Assembly (NCBI RefSeq): GCF_022539665.2
Contig: NC_081339.1
Location: forward strand, 3,162,017-3,226,016
Length of the DNA stretch: 64,000 nt
Source of the DNA: Daphnia carinata
Lineage: Eukaryota > Arthropoda > Branchiopoda > Diplostraca > Daphniidae
Direction of reading: 5' to 3'
Positions 60,562 through 64,000 of this stretch are shown here, in pieces (positions within the stretch are counted from its first letter, which is position 1; every line of letters begins with the position of its first letter). The translations under genes were made by a program, and so were the position numbers. The notes under the pieces were generated by a model. The model did not search any database and was not told the origin of the DNA. It was given only the letters and a program-made list of their open reading frames with translations.

Positions 60562-62327
60562 ATGGGTAAGCATTTCACGTTTTTCAAATTTTTGTTAGGA
60601 TAAATTCCAGTTTTTTTTCAATGTAAATTTCAAAGTCATTTTCATCATGAGTATTTTTGAACCGTATTTTCAAGCTTGGTTTTAAGAATGATAATTTAAT
60701 TCTATAGCAGTAACTGGCATTAGTTTTTCCCATGTTTGCTGGATTTGTGTTTTGTAAATGTAGGGAAAATAAGGATAGTTCACTAACTCGTTTATTTTGC
60801 TGATACTAATTGCATCATTTTGATAAGGCTCTTTGTTTGAATTTGTCATTAAACTGCATTCTTTTTTAATTTTTAGCTAACTATGCCACAATGCTGCTGT
60901 TGATTGTCTCTTTGATGGGGGGACAGACCATGGGTGGGCCCATGGGTTCTTCTTCATCCGGATACTACACCACTCCGGCGTCCTACTACACCACCAAAGC
61001 TCCTGAGTACTACACAACGAAGAAGGCCGAGTATTACACGACAACATATGCTGCTCCTAGCTACTACACTGAACCCCCAATGTACTACACGACCAAGGCG
61101 CCCGAATACTACACGACGGCATCCTACTACACAACAACGTATGCGGCTGCGACGTACTACACCACTACGTATGCAACCCCTACTTACTACACTACAAAGG
61201 CCCCCGAGTACTACACCACTACGTATGCTGCTCCGACGTACTACACCACTACGTATGCTGCTCCGACGTACTACACCACTACGTATGCTGCTCCGACGTA
61301 CTACACCACTACGTATGCTGCTCCGACGTACTACACCACTACGTATGCTGCTCCGACGTACTACACCACTACGTATGCTGCTCCGACGTACTACACCACT
61401 ACGTATGCTGCTCCGACGTACTACACCACTACGTATGCTGCTCCGACGTACTACACCACTACGTATGCTGCTCCGACGTACTATTCGGAGGCACCGAAAT
61501 ACTACTCGGCACCGAGCTATTACACAGAGGCGCCAATGTATTACACAACAACCTACGCCACTCCAAGCTACTACACCGAAGCTCCTGCCTACTATACCAC
61601 AAAGGCCCCCGAGTATTACACCACAACGTACGCTTCTCCGTCTTACTACACTGAGGCCTCGAAATATTACTCTGCTCCGAGCTACACAACTGTATCGTAC
61701 TACACCACCACAGAGGCGCCAAAGTACTATGTAGCTCCAACATACTACACCACAGCTGCCACGTCTTACTACCCTGAGCCGGCATACTACGCTGCCCCAA
61801 GTTATTACACAACGGCTGCTCCTTCGTACTACGTGGAACCTACTTACTACACCACAACTTATGCTGCCCCGTCTTACTACACTACAAAGGCTGCTGAATA
61901 CTACACTACCACGTACGCTGCTCCAGCTTATTACAGTGAGGCTCCGCAATACTACACTACAAAGGCTCCTGAATACACCACAACGTATGCTGCACCAAGC
62001 TACCATACCGAGCCCTCCAAGTACTACAGCACTACTTACGCTGCCCCGGCTTACTACACAGAGGCTCCGCAATATTACACCACAAAGGCTGCTGAATATT
62101 ACACAGCTAAAGCCCCTGAGTACTACACAAAGAAAGCTGAATACTACACCACAACTTACGCTCCTCCAGCTTACTACACTGAAGCTTCAAAATACTACAC
62201 CACAAAAGCGCCAGAGTACTACACTACCACATACGCCGCTCCCAGTTACTACACCGAAGCTAAAGCTTACTACACAACAACCTATGCAACCCCATCATAC
62301 TACACCCAGCCTCCCAAGTACTATTAA
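60562..62327 (+). CDS. Secreted Tyr/Thr-rich repeat protein, 484 aa, unrecognised family
   Basis: Exon 1 holds only ATGG (60562-60565) before a GTAAGC donor; exon 2 (60877-62327) follows TTTTTAG. The mature frame begins MANYATMLLLIVSLMGG, a signal peptide. Nearly all the rest is YYTT-type repeats: variants of TYAAPTYYTT, KAPEYYTT and SYYTEAPxYY. Nine nucleotide-identical 30-bp units (61209-61478) encode YYTTTYAAPT each. There is no Cys. Tyr is usually paired and often near Pro, Lys or Glu. By analogy to Tyr-rich matrix and adhesive proteins it may be cross-linked through Tyr or DOPA in cuticle, egg case or glue; this is inference. It has a TATA/initiator promoter and a polyadenylation signal at 62537. 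Confidence 0.9.
61209..61478 (+). repeat. Nine identical 30-bp coding repeats
   Basis: Each unit starts TACTACACCACTACGTATGC and encodes YYTTTYAAPT. There is no base difference among the nine copies, although neighbouring repeats of the same gene differ at synonymous sites. This suggests very recent expansion or homogenisation. Confidence 0.97.
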
Positions 62328-62536
62328 TTTCGAGTTATGCTTACAGGTTAAAGCTCGAGGACGAAATCTTCTGATTGTGTAAATTATTTGTAGTCGTCGT
62401 TCCAAAATGAATTTTTCCCTGCCATATAATTTATGCATGCATTAGTTGTTCCATGCGAATGTGATTTCCAAACTCAATGTTGAATGCAAATATTACATCG
62501 TTATCAAATGCTATAGTTATGTTTAATTCTGTATCA

Positions 62537-62542
62537 AATAAA
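62537..62542 (+). terminator. Polyadenylation signal AATAAA
   Basis: A canonical AATAAA lies 210 bp after the stop codon of the Tyr/Thr repeat gene. Confidence 0.6.
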
Positions 62543-62900
62543 ATGGATAGGGGCAAATTTGACTTGTAATCTGGGTCCAAAATTTCACATTTCAAAGCAA
62601 TCGGGACTTTTGTCAAAGTACTTGATGGAATTCCCTTATTTGGAATTCCTCTTTGTTTGGTACTACATTTCGTCACCCAGAGTCATTGCGTTAACCCATT
62701 GGAATTGTGTACGATAAGCATGATTAACCTTCTAACCTATTCTTTATATAACTATAATGAAAATTATGTCTAAGATAGCGAAAATTATTTTAGGATGTAT
62801 TTCCACCATAGTTTTTATTAGAAATTCCTACTTCAAGAAAAACCTAATTTGAACGTTTGTTAGTATAGTCGGGAATTGTCGGGAAAAAGGCAAAAATGTA

Positions 62901-63284
62901 GCACTTGACTGGCATGTGAGTAACCTCCAGAACTGTCACGATTTTGGCCCGAGTCATATGATCCTGTACCATATGATCCACACCGTGACATCAGCTGATA
63001 GCTTCCTCTATTCAGTCTCACATTGCATGGTCGGCAAGTTCCATACCAACGCTTGACGTTTCGACTTTTAACTGCTCTCAGACTCTTGGTTACTAACATC
63101 GTTTTCAAGTGCTGCAATATTTAGATGTGCATGCAACTATAAGATACAGTGAATCGAATCACCAAACCACGTTGATAAAAGAAGTGCAAATTTTCTGACG
63201 GATAACTAACTCTTATTTGAATTTTGTGAAACTATTAACCATTGTGATAAATGAACATTATCGAGAAAATAGTGGCGAATAGGT
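62901..63284 (-). repeat. Direct repeat B with a possible coding exon on the minus strand
   Basis: This is the second copy of the block at 59393-59808. Here the minus strand keeps an open frame from a TAAATATTGCAG acceptor (about 63117) through SLRAVKSRNVKRWYG and a Gly/Ser/Tyr-rich tail (GSYGTGSYDSGQNRDSSGGY) to a stop at 62860. It may be the last exon of a small secreted protein or a gene fragment; no upstream exon was found. Confidence 0.6.
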
Positions 63285-64000
63285 AGGCTTTTACAGGCTG
63301 CAATAGAAGTAGTAACGTAAAAATTCGAAAGCAATTAGTCCGAAGCCCGAACCTGTAGATGAAATTGATTTAAATCTAATGTATTATGTTGCATCCTTAT
63401 TTTAAAAACTTGAATTTTTTGAAAGCACTTCCTATAAGTCTCTGGTGGGCGTCATAATCTCGAAGCATCTACCCGAGAAGTAACTAACTGCTAGGCACCA
63501 TTCTATTTCGCCTGACGTCGACCAAGACGTAGCAATAATATGAGCTTCCATACAATTGCACCATTGAAATTTCTCCGCCAAATCATGTATTCTGAAGTTT
63601 TCAACGTGGATTTGTCTTTTTCATCTCCATGACAGGTTTACAGTGAGAGAAACGCATTGAAGGTTCTTAAGGTGTTATGGCTAAAATTTCATGTGAAAGA
63701 AACATGCAATTCTGCAATTTGAAAATTATTTAGAGCAGTATGGTTCACTTTTGGTTTAACAACTATTATATATGATATATCATGTCTTGTAGTCAGCTAA
63801 TTTTGCTAACACATGTCCTTTTTAAAGACCTCGATTATTCTTAGTAAAGATTGTCAAAAACTGATTGTTTCAATTCGTTCAGTTCTCGTGTGTTTAATTA
63901 TTTATCATTTACTGCTAGTATTAGTTTTGCAACTATACATTTAGTCCTTATGGCAATCCGTTTTACCCCAAAAAAAAAGAAAAATATCGGCCTTTTTTTC
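63285..64000. other. Non-coding stretch at the window end
   Basis: Ordinary AT-rich DNA. I see no supported gene, and no upstream exon for the possible minus-strand exon in repeat B. Confidence 0.4.

Noticed and set aside
60934-62072. Alternative-frame and antisense long frames over the Tyr/Thr gene (266 and 372 codons)
   Set aside because: They are shadows of the YYTT repeats. The real frame has a signal peptide, split start codon, promoter and consistent splice sites.

Overview
The window looks like nuclear DNA of an arthropod, most likely a small crustacean such as Daphnia. This is an inference from three things: a two-domain insect/crustacean-type chitinase, a rhomboid of the EF-hand type, and many compact introns of about 60-350 bp. 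I could not run any search. Three genes are read confidently exon by exon: a group III chitinase (Cht7-like, minus strand, 9583-16813, 5' exon not found), an EF-hand rhomboid intramembrane protease (minus strand, 30923-53558), and ribosomal protein S9 (plus strand, coding 56747-57932). A fourth confident gene (plus strand, 60562-62327) encodes a secreted Tyr/Thr repeat protein that I do not recognise.

Layout. 1-3130: mostly AT-rich with two weak candidate micro-genes. 3131-4086: a 23-bp minisatellite followed directly by a 348-bp inverted-repeat element with target duplication. 5186-5838: a cluster of decayed tRNA-like units. 5983-6330: a hairpin and a GC-richer patch, possibly transposon debris. 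6821-7640: a coding-like but unresolved patch. 9583-16813: chitinase. 17992-18224: two phase-matched exons ending in two hydrophobic helices, the 3' end of an unknown membrane protein. 18.2-30.9 kb: low-complexity DNA with a few candidate exons. 30.9-53.6 kb: rhomboid with long introns. 56.3-57.9 kb: RpS9, with a box C/D snoRNA in intron 2. 58.2-63.3 kb: the Tyr/Thr repeat locus, consisting of an active gene, a head-to-head decayed copy, and two direct repeats bracketing the active gene.

From about 8.5 to 55.6 kb the DNA is crowded with A/T homopolymers, G or C runs (one of 47 G), CA/GT and GA/CT tracts. Both ends of the window lack them. Most long open frames in that domain are products of these tracts.

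The genes do not form a pathway. Chitinase and the Tyr-rich secreted protein could both serve extracellular matrix or cuticle, but that link is speculative. The best candidates for something undescribed are the Tyr/Thr repeat locus, the small inverted-repeat element with nested hairpins beside a related-looking minisatellite, and a recurring CCGCTAG-type (CTCF-like) motif placed as pairs near both ends of the rhomboid gene.
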